Assembly (NCBI GenBank): GCA_027422505.1
Contig: JAPQWV010000018.1
Span: 17,068,001 to 17,132,000 of the forward strand
DNA: 64,000 nt
Direction of reading: 5' to 3'
Source: Craterostigma plantagineum
Lineage: Eukaryota; Streptophyta; Magnoliopsida; Lamiales; Linderniaceae
Shown: positions 45,119-57,714 of the stretch, in pieces
How the letters are laid out: the number at the start of each line of letters is the position of its first letter
Numbering within the stretch: the first letter of the stretch is position 1
The notes under the pieces: model-generated
What the model was told of the DNA's origin: nothing
What the model saw: the letters and a program-made list of their open reading frames with translations, nothing else
Databases searched by the model: none
Program-made: the position numbers and the translations under genes

Positions 45119-46111
45119 TGTTTAAGATAAGGAGTAAAACTGGAAATATCTTTGAAACTGTGAAACGACTTATATTTAAAAACATAAATAAATTCTAAAA
45201 CGACTTATTTTTAGGAACGGAGGAATTAACAACTAAGTATTGGTGTAAGGTTGTGATCGATATAGCCATGGTTTCAAATCCCACCATTCAAAGTTTATTT
45301 TGGCTCGGAAATTGGTCGATCAGCGATAGAAGACAACTATAATGCATAAAAGAATGATACATTATACTTTCAACATCTCATCTTTACACAACTTATTTTC
45401 TTCTACACGACAAATTTTCCTTGCACATTTTCTTTTCTTTTCTATGGCAATTTTTTAACCAAACGGAGGCATAATGATTTCGTGTTAAAAAAAATATAGG
45501 TCATGAAGATCTTGGTCCATTAGTAAAAAGGGAAATTTTCATTTCAGGCACCATCAAAATTTTTACTTAAGATTCAGGCTCTTTCAGGAAAAAATTTAGT
45601 TTTAAGGTCCCGATTTCTTCAGTACCACTTTATTGTTGCAGTACCACTTCATTATTGTATAGTACCACAAAGCGATCATTCATATCAGTTCATAGAACAC
45701 CTTATAAACCCTTTTTGAAATTTACGTCCTTATCTCTACATTTTACAGAAATTGAGTCCTTTAAACAGTAGTTCTTTCTGGCAGGGTCTGAAACATGTTT
45801 AAAACTTTAAAAGGGGTGAATTCAAATATACCTAAATAACCTTCGTGGTTCATGTATATATGATGTGTGTAACAAGGGATAATATCGTGAGAAAAACAAC
45901 AAAATCTTAAAGGTGTAAATAAAAACAAGAACTCCATCAGACAAGCAACCACACAATCCAAGACAATAATAGCAGCAAAATCAGACATAAAGTAATCCTA
46001 GCAAGTCTAAACTTAAGAAAACACCAAAGCTGACTCCATACTAGTAGTACAAGGATAGATCTAAGGTAGAAAAAAGCACAGAAAAGATCAATCAAATCCC
46101 AAAAGCGCTTT
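45119..46111. other. Intergenic, no gene seen
   Basis: AT-rich sequence. Three AGTACCAC(TT) motifs lie at 45636-45668, resembling the minisatellite at 48735-49022. Nothing else was recognised. Confidence 0.5.
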
Positions 46112-47409
46112 TCACTTCCTTTTCTTGGCGGGCGGTTGATCCTCTTCGTCCTCATCATCTTCCTCGTCTTCTTCGTCGTCATCATCACCATCATCATCGT
46201 CCCCATCGTCATCATCATCATCTTCATCATCATCTTCATCATCATTTCCACCAGCGCCGCCACCATTGCCATTGGCCCGAAGATCATCCTCAGGGTCGCC
46301 TTCTTCTTCATCGTCTTCGCCTTCTTCTCCGCCCGAAAAGTCATCATCGTCGTCGTCTTCTTCTTGGTTATCGTCCTCGTCGCCATCTTCGTCGTCGTCT
46401 TCAGTTTCGCTCCCATCTTCTTGTTTGGGCGAGGGCTTCTCCGATTTGTGAAGTTCGTCGAAGGGAAACCTGATAGGACTATTTTACTACGATTTGTTCG
46501 TATAACTTCACAGATGGATAGAGTAAACTTACTGTTTCTCGACCATTCCATCAGCAGCATTTAGGAGCATCCCAGCCTGTTAGAAGGATGGAGTACAGTT
46601 TGAAAAGGTTCAAAATCGAAAATGGAAGTGTGATTACAAATGACATCTGAAGATTCTCTCAGTCTCACCACCCAAGAACTCCTAACCGCATATCTCGAAA
46701 CGACTAAAGAGATAAAAAAAAACTTGCATGCCAGTAAAAATATGATCGAAATTTGAAGGAATCTAAAATCACTCTTCACTGGTGATTAAATTATTATGAT
46801 AAAGCTGCTACAAGACGAGTACAGAAATTTATAAAACAAGAACAGATTGAATAAGATGGTGTGGGATTACTTAAAGGTAAATCAGCCTAGGTCACCGTTC
46901 AAAGAGATCAAAGCAGAGCAAGCCCCAAACGTAAGCCTATATAATTCTCTACATTGAAATCATGTCCACCGTATATAAGAGTTAAGACAGCAAAGAACAA
47001 CCATGTTCTGTCTGCTTCTATTTCTCAAGCGAAACCACACAAGCAAACCATAGAAAGGACAATTAGCGGCAATCAATAAAGCACGCACTACTCTGTTTAC
47101 CCAATAATGACAAGAACGGCACTAGTATCGTCTGAGATGCTTACAAGAACCAAAAAAAGATATATAGTTCCTTAACACCTCCGCGAGCAGAAATTCAACA
47201 AGCATACTGACAAATTAACAACAATAAAAGGTGCAGAAAAACTGCAGAAGAGACGACACCACTTTTACCAGCATGAGAAGAAGACAAGGAACGGTTCTCC
47301 GCGCCGTCAAAACGGCGGTAACCACAGCAGCCTCCATGAACGAGTACCCCACCACCAGCTGCTTCCTCAGTTCACCCCTGTAACCACCACTCAACTTACT
47401 CAGCTCCAT
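46112..47409 (-). CDS. Small acidic protein with C-terminal basic NLS-like tail, three exons
   Basis: Exons 47409-47269, 46576-46533 and 46469-46112 join to 180 residues. The first 47 residues are MELSKLSGGYRGELRKQLVV and a hydrophobic, alanine/valine-rich stretch. The second exon gives AGMLLNAADGMVEKQ. The third is a run of about 100 residues dominated by D and E with G and N, ending PPAKKRK, a classical nuclear-localisation-like sequence. All junctions are GT-AG and the frame is kept. Acidic tracts with a basic tail are seen in histone chaperones and nucleolar proteins; the family is not recognised, so a nuclear chaperone-like role is only a guess. An upstream MITE starts 425 bp from the start codon. 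Confidence 0.75.
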
Positions 47410-47833
47410 TTTTCCCCCCAAAAAAAATCACAAACTAAATTTCCAGCTTAACACGAAAGAGAAGGAGCTCGAAAACAAAAAAATGGCAGATGAGCGACTT
47501 TTGTGTGCGCTGAGAGAGTGGACAGAGAGGAGAGGGTAGGGTTGAAATTCAGGCACAAAGAAAGAGTCTTCGATGAGGCGATAAAAAAGGAGTTTTTAAT
47601 TATTTAATTGGTTTGGTGAAGTAAATTGCAAGGCTAGGGTTTTGGTTTTGGGACGTCGAATGATTGGATCAAGGGTTTTGTGGGTAAAATGTCATTTTAC
47701 GTACATTTGTAGGGGTCAAAATGAAAACTTATCCTCAAGGCTCTCGAATCCCGTGTAGAATAAATGAGGCGCGTGGTATTGTTGAGCAATGATTAATCAC
47801 AAATTTGAATTTTGATAAGGAACGATTTGGGGT
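47410..47833. promoter_or_regulatory. Upstream region of the acidic-protein gene
   Basis: The 5' flank between the start codon (minus strand) and the hAT-type element. A pyrimidine-rich leader is visible on the coding strand near 47500-47560. No TATA box is clear. Confidence 0.35.
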
Positions 47834-48344
47834 CGTGGTTTTGAAGACCGGACCGGACCGGATCGGTCGGTTTTGGCCGGGACCGGCCAAAAATTCGGTC
47901 CGGTCCTGGCTTTAATTTAAAAAAAAAAAAGAAAAAACCGAATATTTACTAACAACAACAAAACCGCAAACAATGACAAATTTTGGGGCTGGGTTCGATT
48001 CTAGTTGCCACATTTTTTAATTTATAATTAATTATTAACCTAATATTTTAATTCTATTTAACTTTGACCCCCACATTGATAAACTTAATACTTCACATCC
48101 CATGGTACAATTATTTTTTAATCCCAATAATACTTTTATTAATTTTGCCCCTTATATAAAACTAGAATTTCGAAAAAAATCCATAAAAACATGTAATTTT
48201 CTATTTAATGTGATTGATTTATTCATAAAATATATATTTTTAAAATTTAAAGACACCGGTTTAACTCCGGTTTGATTCTGGTTCTATACCGGTTAAACCA
48301 CTAAAATTTCCGGTCCGGTTCGAAAACCCGGTTTCAGAACCTTG
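47834..48344. mobile_element. hAT-type element, CAAGGTT family, copy 2
   Basis: A 511 bp element with ends CGTGGTTTTGAAGACCGG and CCGGTTTCAGAACCTTG. It is flanked by tttggggt (47826-47833) and tttcgggt (48345-48352), a 7/8 match of 8 bp. The CCGG-rich ends and the central GGGTTCGATTC B-box-like segment match copy 1 at 13566-14129. Confidence 0.82.
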
Positions 48345-48352
48345 TTTCGGGT

Positions 48353-48734
48353 CAGCCCCATGTAATTTTTTAAATAGAGCTCAGGTCCATGTTAGAAAAA
48401 ATTTAATTTCAGGGACTCATTTCAGAATTTAAGTTAGAATTAAGATTGCTGGACGAAAATACTCTTATTAAAGAGTATTTATGAAGTGGTATCCAGCGCC
48501 CAGTTCTGTTATCAAATTCCATTATACTGTTATCAGTTATCGCATAACAGGAAGTGTTACTCAGCACAAATATTGTGTTATTATATGGCAAGTAAGTGTT
48601 ATTAACAAAATAAAATGAGTTTCGACAATCGAAATAAGCATCCGCTGCAAATATAAGAGTTTATTTTGATATTACGTCGTCAAATATAAGATCGCGTCAA
48701 AATATTTACCTGATTTTTGCAGAAACACTTAAAG
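48353..48734. other. Intergenic, no gene seen
   Basis: AT-rich non-coding sequence between the MITE and the GTACCAC minisatellite. Confidence 0.5.
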
Positions 48735-49022
48735 GTTCTGCTGTACCACTTCTATGTTCAACACTACCACTTCATGGGTCTAGAAACGATGTACCACTTC
48801 TCTTTTCAACAGTACCACTTCATGGATCTACAGTACCACTTCTTCTATGTTCAACATTACCACTTCATGGGTCTACAAATGTTGTACCACTTCTCTGTTC
48901 AACAGTACCACTTCATGCGTCTACAGTACCACTTCACTGTTCACCAGTACCATTTCATTCACCCGTACCACTTCATGGATCTACAGTTCCACTTCATGTA
49001 CACCGTATACCACTTCTTCATG
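48735..49022. repeat. GTACCACTTC minisatellite
   Basis: About fourteen copies of (G)TACCACTTC occur at intervals of roughly 15-30 bp. They are often arranged as GTACCACTTCATGGATCTAC then AGTACCACTTC and 'TGTTCAAC'. Frames through it are an artefact of the repeat. Confidence 0.85.
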
Positions 49023-50602
49023 GTTGCTTTGCATGTTTGAATAAGACGATGGCAATGGTTCGTAATTTTTCTTGTTTATTATGGGCAAATATGTCTTTTA
49101 TCATGGATTATGTCCTTATTTCTAAATGAAACTTAAATTTAGGTACCTCTATTTATATGAAACATAAATAGGACTTGAAATCAAAAGCAAACTTATAAAT
49201 TGAGCCCGACATGTAATTACCTCTTTGATAAGAGTTGTCGGGTGGGCCGGGTTGACGGTTAGGATAATATATTTGCTAATTTGACCCGATTAACCAAATG
49301 TTTTGATATCTTATGGTCGAGTGGAGGCCTCAAGAATTTGCGAGTTAGGTTGTGTGGTCGAATTATCTCTTCTACAATTTCTTGAGTTGTCCCCATGAAA
49401 TTTTATCTCATGACTATCGTGTTAGGTAAATTTGAGACAGGAGCCATTTTTTCAATTTATGAGCCTCCGCTCTTATAGCATATGGATGCTCAACCTTAAT
49501 ATAGATACATAAAAATTCAACTTTTATAATAATATTTGGGACTATTTTATTAATTGAAGAGTATTGTGCTATAAAATAATATTATTTTAAAATTTATTTA
49601 GAAGAGAAAAGACCTTAAATGGGACCCAAAATTAACCCAAGAAAACTATGGCCATTTGCAGTGGACCAGGAAGCACATGACCAAATCCGGCCCTGATTCG
49701 GGACGTGTTTACCTAGCCCCTGGAGATAAACGTGCAGCGTAGGTCCATAGCTGGATGAGTTGGTAAACAACATGGTCGTTAAAAAAAATCTAATGCAGAC
49801 AATGTTACAAGATAGGAAAGGAAGTTTGTGTGAACAGAAACTCTTTCAAATATACATTTTCTGTGTGTATGCAATTACAATGTGTTTGGTTGGAGATATT
49901 ATGAGAATTAGATGAGTAAGAATTTTTCTTTAAGTAGTGATGTGAGAATTAGATGAGTAAGATTTTTTCGTTAAGGTAGTGATGTGTATTTAAAGGTGAG
50001 ATTTAGTTAATACCCCTTTAATACCCAAATAATGCAATACCTAAAGCTGCTTCTTTCCCTATATTTAGTTAATTTCGAGCCTTCATGACAAAATTATCCT
50101 TTATTCATCAATATTTAATTCAAAATATGAATAAAATTGTAATTAAGTTTAATTAAACTAAAACAATCTAAAATCATCCACAAAATCCATCCACGATCAT
50201 TATTTCAATTAATACCCTCCATTAATAAGCACAAATAAAACTAATATCATCTAAATATAAATCCCAAAGTTTATACACTGTGACAAGACAATGATTTCCA
50301 TTTTCAGCAAAACTAATAACCTATCTTATTTTATGAAAATCAATATGCAATAACGATCAATAATTTTATGTTGACCAGAAATATCATGTGTAGTAGCGGG
50401 ATTTTTATAATAATATTTAATCTAATCTAAAGATCAAATGGATGTTCTTCTTCACATATTGCCTGACCAGGTCAACGCTTTCTCCTTCCGAGAAAAACCC
50501 CATCTGAGCTGTGTATCTCTCAAACGTATAACTGGGTCAGACAAATCCTTAGTAACCTCTTTGTAATTTGATTTGATTCATTTTGTGTTGTTGATTGTAA
50601 CT
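49023..50602. other. Intergenic region upstream of the TIP1-like gene
   Basis: AT-rich. An imperfect direct repeat of 'GAGAATTAGATGAGTAAGA' occurs at about 49898 and 49946. The last 150 bp form the likely promoter and 5' leader of the TIP1-like gene. No other gene is seen. Confidence 0.5.
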
Positions 50603-53600
50603 ATGTCGTCGGAGATCGAGGTTGTGGAGGAGGTTGAATTATCCGGCGAGAACAATCAACTTCATCAGAATTCGAAATCAGCTGCTGTTGCCGAAGATGA
50701 CAGCTTGAGGAACGATGTCTACACCGCCGCGGCTTATGGAGATATGGAGCAACTACGTCGTTTGGTTGAGAAGGAAGGATGCTCGGTTTCTGAGCCCGAT
50801 GCTCTTGGTTACTACGCCCTACAGTGGGCCGCGCTTAATAATAGAGCCGCCGAGGCGCAATACATTCTCGAGGTAATCTAATATTAGTCTTCGCTGTAGA
50901 TTGTTTTCTATGAGCTACGCGGTGGACGTGTCTGCTGCTTCATTTGAATTTATTGTATAATGCAAAATTGGTTTTTGATTTGGGATCCTGGGATTTAAGT
51001 TGGAATATGCCTCCTTGCGTGCTGTGCAACTAGCAAATCAGTAGTCTTGAATTGGTAGCTGAGCATGGCTTGCGACGAGTTTAAGATTTTGTTCCGTTAT
51101 TGAATGTTTTGATAAAGAAGAAATTGTGTACGGAAAACTTAGATTGGATAATCTGGCGTGCTATGAATTGCTTTATGGTCACGAAAATAAGCAATAAAGA
51201 GCGGTTTTTGGTGCGTGAAAGTCATTGGGACATGTATGGCGCACATATTAATGAAGACTTTTTACCGGAATTTCCATATATGCAGTATATGCTTTTGCAA
51301 TTTTGTGATGATCTGTTTTTTTCTTTTTTTTGTTCATGATGTGGCAGCACGGAGGTAATATTAATGCACGTGATCATACAGGCCAAACAGCTCTGCATTG
51401 GAGTGCAGTGAGGGGTGCCAGTCAGGTTGCTGAACTTCTGTTACAAGAGGGTGCTCGGGTCAACGCAGTGGACAACAATGGCTATCAGGTTTGATCATAT
51501 TCTTGTAGTCTTTATAGTTGGTAATTGGCAGTGTAGTTGAATAGTTCTTTTTATTTTTGGTGAAGAAAGGAACATTTTTTATTAAAAATGTTATAAAGTT
51601 TTTGTAAAAGACAGTTCAAAATTACATTGGGTAGTAATCTTATTAGGTTGGGAAGATCCTCTTCAGTTTTAAACTTTTTTTTTTAGTTATTGCGGCTTGA
51701 CGTTTATTTAGAGTCATAATTAATTTTGTTGTAGGCGACACATGTTGCAGCACAATATGGCCAGACTGCTTTCCTTTGTCATATTGTTACAAAATGGAAT
51801 GCTGATCCAGATGTCCCCGATAATGACGGAAGAAGCCCATTGCACTGGTACTTGTCCATACTCCATATTATGGTTGACTTGTTAACGCTGCTCCAGCTTA
51901 CTTGTATTGTCGGAGTATAAATTTGTGACCGCTTATCCAAATGGTTATAGGGCTTCTTACAAGGGATTTGCTGACTGCATACGTCTTTTATTATACCTCA
52001 ATGCTGATAGAGCACGACAGGACAAAGATGGTAAGTTGAAGCAACCTATTCTTACTATTTCCCCAATGTTTCTTCCCTATTTTACACTTTTTTTGTTTAC
52101 TCATAATTACTCCCTTTGTAGCACTGTTATCAAAAGTGTCATCTATCATCTTTTAGGTTGCACCCCTCTGCATTGGGCTGCCATTAGGGGAAACTTAGAA
52201 GCGTGCACTATCTTGGTCCAAGCAGGAAAGAAGGAAGATTTGGTTGTAACAGATAATACTGGACTCACACCTGCTCAGCTTGCATCTGACAAAAATCACA
52301 GACAAGTTGCATTTTTCCTTGTAGGTATCCTATAAACTTCTATAACCATAATTTGTCCTTCTGCCTATTCTTGGTGATAAATGGATTTCAGTCAGGGTTT
52401 ATAGCATCTTGGAGGATCTTCCAGGATAATGGCATTCATTATTGACAACCTTCTATCCTGGATTCTATGTCCTTTTCTGCTCATTTGAATTTGTCTTTGC
52501 ACGAGCACTCACAAATTTTCTGCTGTTAATAATGTGCTTTTGCAGGGAAATGCTAAAAAGTTGTTTGACAATCGATGGGATCGCAACAGTTTCATTGGCA
52601 AACTTTCAAGACTGGGAATGGCTCCGATACTCTGGTCTGTAATTTTTGTGCTGCTGGTGACATATGTCCATTCAGTCATTATAGGTAAGTTATCGTGATT
52701 TTAACTGGGTTGTTACCGACCAATTTGGTCTTGCTATTGCAGGTGTCTTGTTTGTATTTGATAATTTATCCTATTGTTTATGCATGCAGCGCCTAATTTG
52801 CCACGACTAACAGCTGGCTTTGGCCTTTTTGCATGGATGGGTGTATTCTCAGCATCTGCCGGTCTAGTTCTGTTTTACAGATGTAGCAGGTAACCACGGT
52901 TCTATAATTATTGAACGAAATTTAATGTCATTGCTTGATATTTGTTGTTTTAATCATTTGTAGCAAGGATCCCGGCTATATCAGTATGAACACGCGTGAT
53001 TCTGAAAAAATGAACGATGGTGTAAGTACTGTCATCTGTTATTTTTAGTTCCTCCCTGTCATATACTTGGGTGTTATGTCCTGCCCGATACACTGTGGAG
53101 TCTTTATCTTGATCTTGCTTATAATTCTCAATATCTATTTTAAAATTTTGTACGCATAATAATTTTTTACTTCACAAAGTAAACTAGTATTGTATAATGT
53201 ATAGGAACCTCTGCTGAAGATTGAAGTAAACAATCCTGCACTGCTGGCAGGGAATTGGTCGCAGCTTTGTGCAACTTGCAAGGTATTTTTTCTTTCTTTC
53301 GTGTGCAATATTTTGCCCAATTTAAAGTCTACCAGAAACAGTTCTCAATCCAACGAAATACGACGGACATTGACTCTCTTTTCCAGATTGTCCGCCCTCT
53401 TCGTGCAAAGCATTGTTCCACCTGTGATCGTTGTGTGGAACAATTTGACCATCACTGCCCTTGGGTCTCCAATTGCATCGGCAAGGTTCTGTGTCCACTT
53501 GTGCCTTTATTCTGCCTTCTACATCTTTTTTTTTTCGCGTTGTCTATTTTATTTGTTGCTTATAAGCATCATGTATTAGATAGTGGTTGAATTAAAATTG

Positions 53601-54556
53601 GTATAATGCATGCGTTCCCCTGCATACTAGTTGGTTTTTCTGACTGGTGTTTAAATTCTGCTGCAGAAAAACAAGTGGGATTTTTTCTTGTTCCTTGTCC
53701 TCGAAGTCACTGCGATGTTGATCACTGGAGCAACGGCTCTGATAAGTAGGACTTCTATGCATTATGTTTTCTTCCATTTTTTTACTTCAACAAAGGGTCA
53801 TTTTTGTGCGATGTTGACTCTACTCAAGCATTAAATTCTATCTTTTTGCAGGAGTGTTGACCGACCCCACAGCTCCATCTTCATTCGGACCATGGCTGAG
53901 CCACGCTGGCAATCAACACGTCGGCGCATTGTCTTTTCTACTCGTAGATTTTTTCCTCCTCTCTGGCGTCGCGGTGTTGACAGTTGTACAAGCCTCTCAG
54001 GTTAATGAACTTTTTCCTTGTTATCTTTGACCATTCGCTATCGATCATATGAGATGTTGAAAAAAATAAGATCTTTTAGGGAGAAAAGTATATATGAAGC
54101 TCCCAAACAGCCTCTTAGTAGTTACAAAGTCTGCTTCAGAAATTGTTCCTTTTAACTTGGGATAGTGCTTTGATTATGTGACAGATTGCTCGTAACATTA
54201 CGACCAACGAGATGGCCAACGTGATGAGGTACAGCTACCTCAGAGGGCAAAACGGTAATTTCCGCAACCCCTACGACCACGGCTGCAAGAAAAATTGCAC
54301 CGACTTCTTAATAAACGGCTACAACGTAGACGCCGAACGCACAGAGGACGACTCTCCCAGCGAATCGCCACGCGGTATAATAGGAATGGTGCAAATGGCC
54401 CGCGACAAAAACCTAATCAATGGAGGCGCTCGTCAATCGAACGGCAATGGCCATCATCATGTGATCAATGTGAATACTAACAGCGCAACTTCACATCATC
54501 AAGGGCACGTCCATTCGTCTCAGTGCGGCCATGGCCATGGCCAAAGTCGAGGTAAC

Positions 54557-54610
<54 letters not shown>

Positions 54611-54691
54611 CTGGGTAATAGTAATATTCCTCTAGGCTTGGGCGTTGGTTTGGGTAGAAGTGGTTTATCCCGTCCCTCTGTGCGCTCATGA
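50603..54691 (+). CDS. TIP1: Ankyrin-repeat DHHC protein S-acyltransferase (TIP1/PAT24-like), thirteen exons
   Basis: Exons 50603-50872, 51348-51488, 51735-51847, 51951-52030, 52157-52320, 52546-52684, 52790-52889, 52964-53021, 53205-53282, 53387-53485, 53667-53745, 53852-54000 and 54185-54691 give 658 residues. The start [10 protein letters not shown] was chosen over an upstream in-frame ATG at 50573 because it resembles the family N-terminus. Five or six ankyrin repeats (about 45-255, e.g. [13 protein letters not shown]) precede two membrane helices. The cysteine-rich [20 protein letters not shown] region carries the catalytic DHHC at 402-405, and two more helices follow. The enzyme attaches fatty acids to cysteines of membrane proteins; the Arabidopsis relative acts in tip growth and cell size. 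The tail has a His-rich stretch and about 19 consecutive Asn encoded by (AAT)n. Confidence 0.93.
54553..54610 (+). repeat. Coding (AAT)n microsatellite, poly-asparagine
   Basis: About nineteen AAT/AAC codons near residues 614-633 of the TIP1-like protein. The repeat is in frame and likely to vary in length. Confidence 0.95.
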
Positions 54692-55325
54692 TTTATTTAT
54701 ATTTTTTTGTTCGAGGAAATGATTTAAAGTGCTGCCATTTTGTACTTCATTCGAAGCTTTTGGTCTTTTTCGTTTCTGGGTTTTTACAGATTGTTGAATA
54801 GAACGATGTCAACATTTTCGGGGTTGGTATGAATTGCATATTTATGCTTTCAAATTTGTGTGATTTCTTCGATCTTTCATCTGAATGAGGTGTTTGTCGA
54901 TCGAAAAGATTTGCAGGTATACAAAAGCAGATACATACTTCACATTCAACCCCGAATCGATACATAAGAACGTCTCCACGCCAAAGGAAAAAATATAATT
55001 ACAAGTAAAAAATAGCAGTACCTATGTCTCCCAGTAATAGGTAAAGCATAAAACCAACCAAAAATAAGTTTTTTTGCCTTACCATCACTTTTACCAGGAC
55101 TCACAAGAAAAGCTAAACAAGCCTATGAAATAATTTGAATCTTCGTCGAGTTGACGAACAGACTGAAAGAGCACATAATCTACAGAGACAAAATTCCCGT
55201 AGAATTTTGTCGAGGATTTTCAGAGAAACTATACCCACACAAAGCAAGAATCAAGAGTAATCACCAGAAACAAAAAAATAAATAAATAATAGCCCGATGG
55301 GTTAGGCAGATATGTTGTAGCATCC
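54692..55325. other. Convergent 3' flanks of TIP1-like and PHOX genes
   Basis: A non-coding 634 bp interval between two convergent stop codons, expected to hold both 3' untranslated regions. No other feature is recognised. Confidence 0.5.
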
Positions 55326-57714
55326 TTATAGTTGTATTTCAAGAGCATGATAGAGTTTCGAAACCCTTCGTCGAAGCAATGGTTCGAGCCTAAACGAAGG
55401 AACGCTTCTCTGCCATCTTTTTGCTTCGTACATTTCATTCCACGCCTGTATTATCTCATCAATATTGAATCCTAAACCTGCAAAAAACACTTTCATACGA
55501 ATTGGATTCAATGTTGCAAGAAAAATAATCTATGTATCGTCGCTGACCTTCGAGCGCCATATCATTTGAGCAATGATTCTTCACCATGACAGCTACGTCA
55601 GAAGGCGAAGCGCCGGCGATTTCGAATTTCTCGAGCGCAATCTCCAAACACTCTCGCCAAACTGAGAGGCCCAATTTGAACTCCATGATTGACCTTTCGT
55701 AAAGCATCGTACCCCAAATCACGTTGATCTGAGACCTCATAGTCGAAGCTCGTTCTTCAGCTTCTTCGTCCCCAGTGTTCTTCAGAACGCCGCCGAGCTT
55801 CATCTTCTCCAAGAGGTTGTCCATCTTATTAGGCTGAGACGAAACTGCGATTCTCCGAGCCTCTGATTCCTCCCACATTTGCATCCCCTTCTCCATGTTT
55901 TCTTCCGCGCTGTTGTACAGCTGAAGAGCTTCAGTTGAGGGCCATGTCTCGAGGTTAATCGAGGTTCCTACAGCATAGTACCAAGAAAGTTTCGCCCTTT
56001 CGAACTGCTGCTGCCCTAAAGCTAGCACAGCTTCGTAGAAGTCGGGCTTGATTTTGAGGGCCTTTTCGTATTTTTCGCCTGCTTTGATGTACTCTGTTAT
56101 TGCCCAGTCGTATACTGAAATAACCTGAGAAAGAACTTGCTCTTTCGACGAGTCTTCGGGGAAGTAAACCCTCTTTCTTGCCCGAGCCATGTGTACGTTT
56201 CCCCAGTTGAAAAGAGCTAAAGCAGCCATTTCTTGGAACTTATCAGCAGCTTCGCTGAAGAGATCTTGCGCCTCTTCGCTAGTTACGGTTTCCTCCATTG
56301 CGTCAGAGTAGAGCTTTATTGCATTCTCATGGAGGTCGATGTAAGAATCAGCGTCGAACCCAACGTAGTTCTTGAAGAAATGAGCGAACTTGACGATCCA
56401 ATCGCTTATGCAAGCTGATTCTATTCGAGGTTCTTTCGCTTCTCCCACGAGCCCATTTTCTGGGATGCCTTTTTTGTTTGGATGGTAGTAATCTTTGTGG
56501 ATTCCGATATTCGTAATCTTTTCGAAGAACGGATCTTGGTTGGGGGAAACTTCGACGACGAACAGCTTGAAGGTACCGTTCTGAGCAGATTTTTCGGCTA
56601 ATTTCAGCTCTTCTGCTGTGGTGATTGTAACCAAGTCTCCTTCTTGATCACGATATTTGATAAGGACAGCCTTAGAACTTGGAAATCGATTAGCAACGAT
56701 TTCCCTAAGCTTCAAGAAATCGCAGCTGAGAGGAATCTGAGCCCATCTAATGTCTTCTCCAAACACTAACTTCACAGTTTTCCCAGGAATTTCCTCATTA
56801 CCGTGACTGATTTTTTCCTCCTCGACGACTAACTTATCCTCGGTTTTCTTTTCTTCAATGCGATCATCAGACTCCCCCGTTGTAACAACACGAGAACCAG
56901 CTTCTTCCCTTGCCTTAATCTTTCTGTTTGAGGTCTTTTCATCAGCTTCTCTTCCCTTAATTTGTCTGTTTTTGGTCTTTTTATCAGCTTCTATTTCCTT
57001 AATCACTTTGTCTGAGGTCTTCTCACCATCTTCTCTCGCCTCAACTTTTCTACCAACGCTCTTCTCACTAACCTTCTCCTTAGCAACACCACTCTCCTTT
57101 TTCGTTGTCTTCACCTTCGATACTTTAGCCCTTGGAGACTGAATCGAATCGAAGTACTCAGGCAATGGAACCAAATGGACATGATTTCCTTCGTTTTCTC
57201 CCGACCCTTTTCTCAAAATCGCATTTTTAACCCTCTCCTCGATCTCAACAGCCATGAGATTATTCTGCTCCATTTTCAAAACAGTCCCTACGTCTCTAAG
57301 AGCTAAATCTAATTGATTCAACGCTTCGTAGCACCTCGCCCTCTTAAGCAGGGCTTTAGTGTACTTTGGCGTAACTTCGAGGGCCAAATTGCACTCATGT
57401 ATGGCCTTGGGAAACTCAGCTATGCCCAACTGCATATAGCACTCGGCTATGTTGCTCCTCAGATAGGAAACGTTGATGTGATTTCTTGGCAGAAGTTTAA
57501 TGGCTTTTTCGTACTTTAGCATCGCTCCTTCGTAGTCTCTTCTCTGAAACAATCGATTGCCCTCTTCTTTGAGATCTTGGGACATGGAAATGAATAGGGC
57601 TGTGTCTTTGTCGTAAGCTCTTGGGCTGTTTTCGGAAGCTTTGAAGGACTTCGAATGAGATTCGTAGGATGAATCTCCTAAAGGTTTCTTGTTCTTACCA
57701 CTCTGTTTTCCCAT
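55326..57714 (-). CDS. PHOX protein: TPR plus PB1 domains, two exons
   Basis: Exons 57714-55548 and 55477-55326 give 772 residues. The start [10 protein letters not shown] was preferred to an ATG 26 codons upstream because it matches the family N-terminus. TPR repeats occupy about residues 45-165 ([20 protein letters not shown]). Next is a K/E-rich linker with repeats of the type [13 protein letters not shown] (about 200-300). The PB1 domain lies at about 311-385 ([13 protein letters not shown] ... [11 protein letters not shown]). A helical C-terminal half contains further TPR-like pairs ([20 protein letters not shown]). Plant PHOX1-4 proteins share this order. One Arabidopsis member, CLMP1, affects chloroplast distribution, and others act as co-chaperone-like adaptors. 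The precise paralogue is not assigned. Confidence 0.92.

Noticed and set aside
46136..46564. Hydrophobic Ile/Phe-rich ORF on the plus strand
   Set aside because: It is the antisense of GAT/GAA-rich codons in the acidic-protein gene.
48717..49040. 107-residue ORF rich in YHF motifs
   Set aside because: It is the translation of the GTACCACTTC minisatellite, with no start context or homology.
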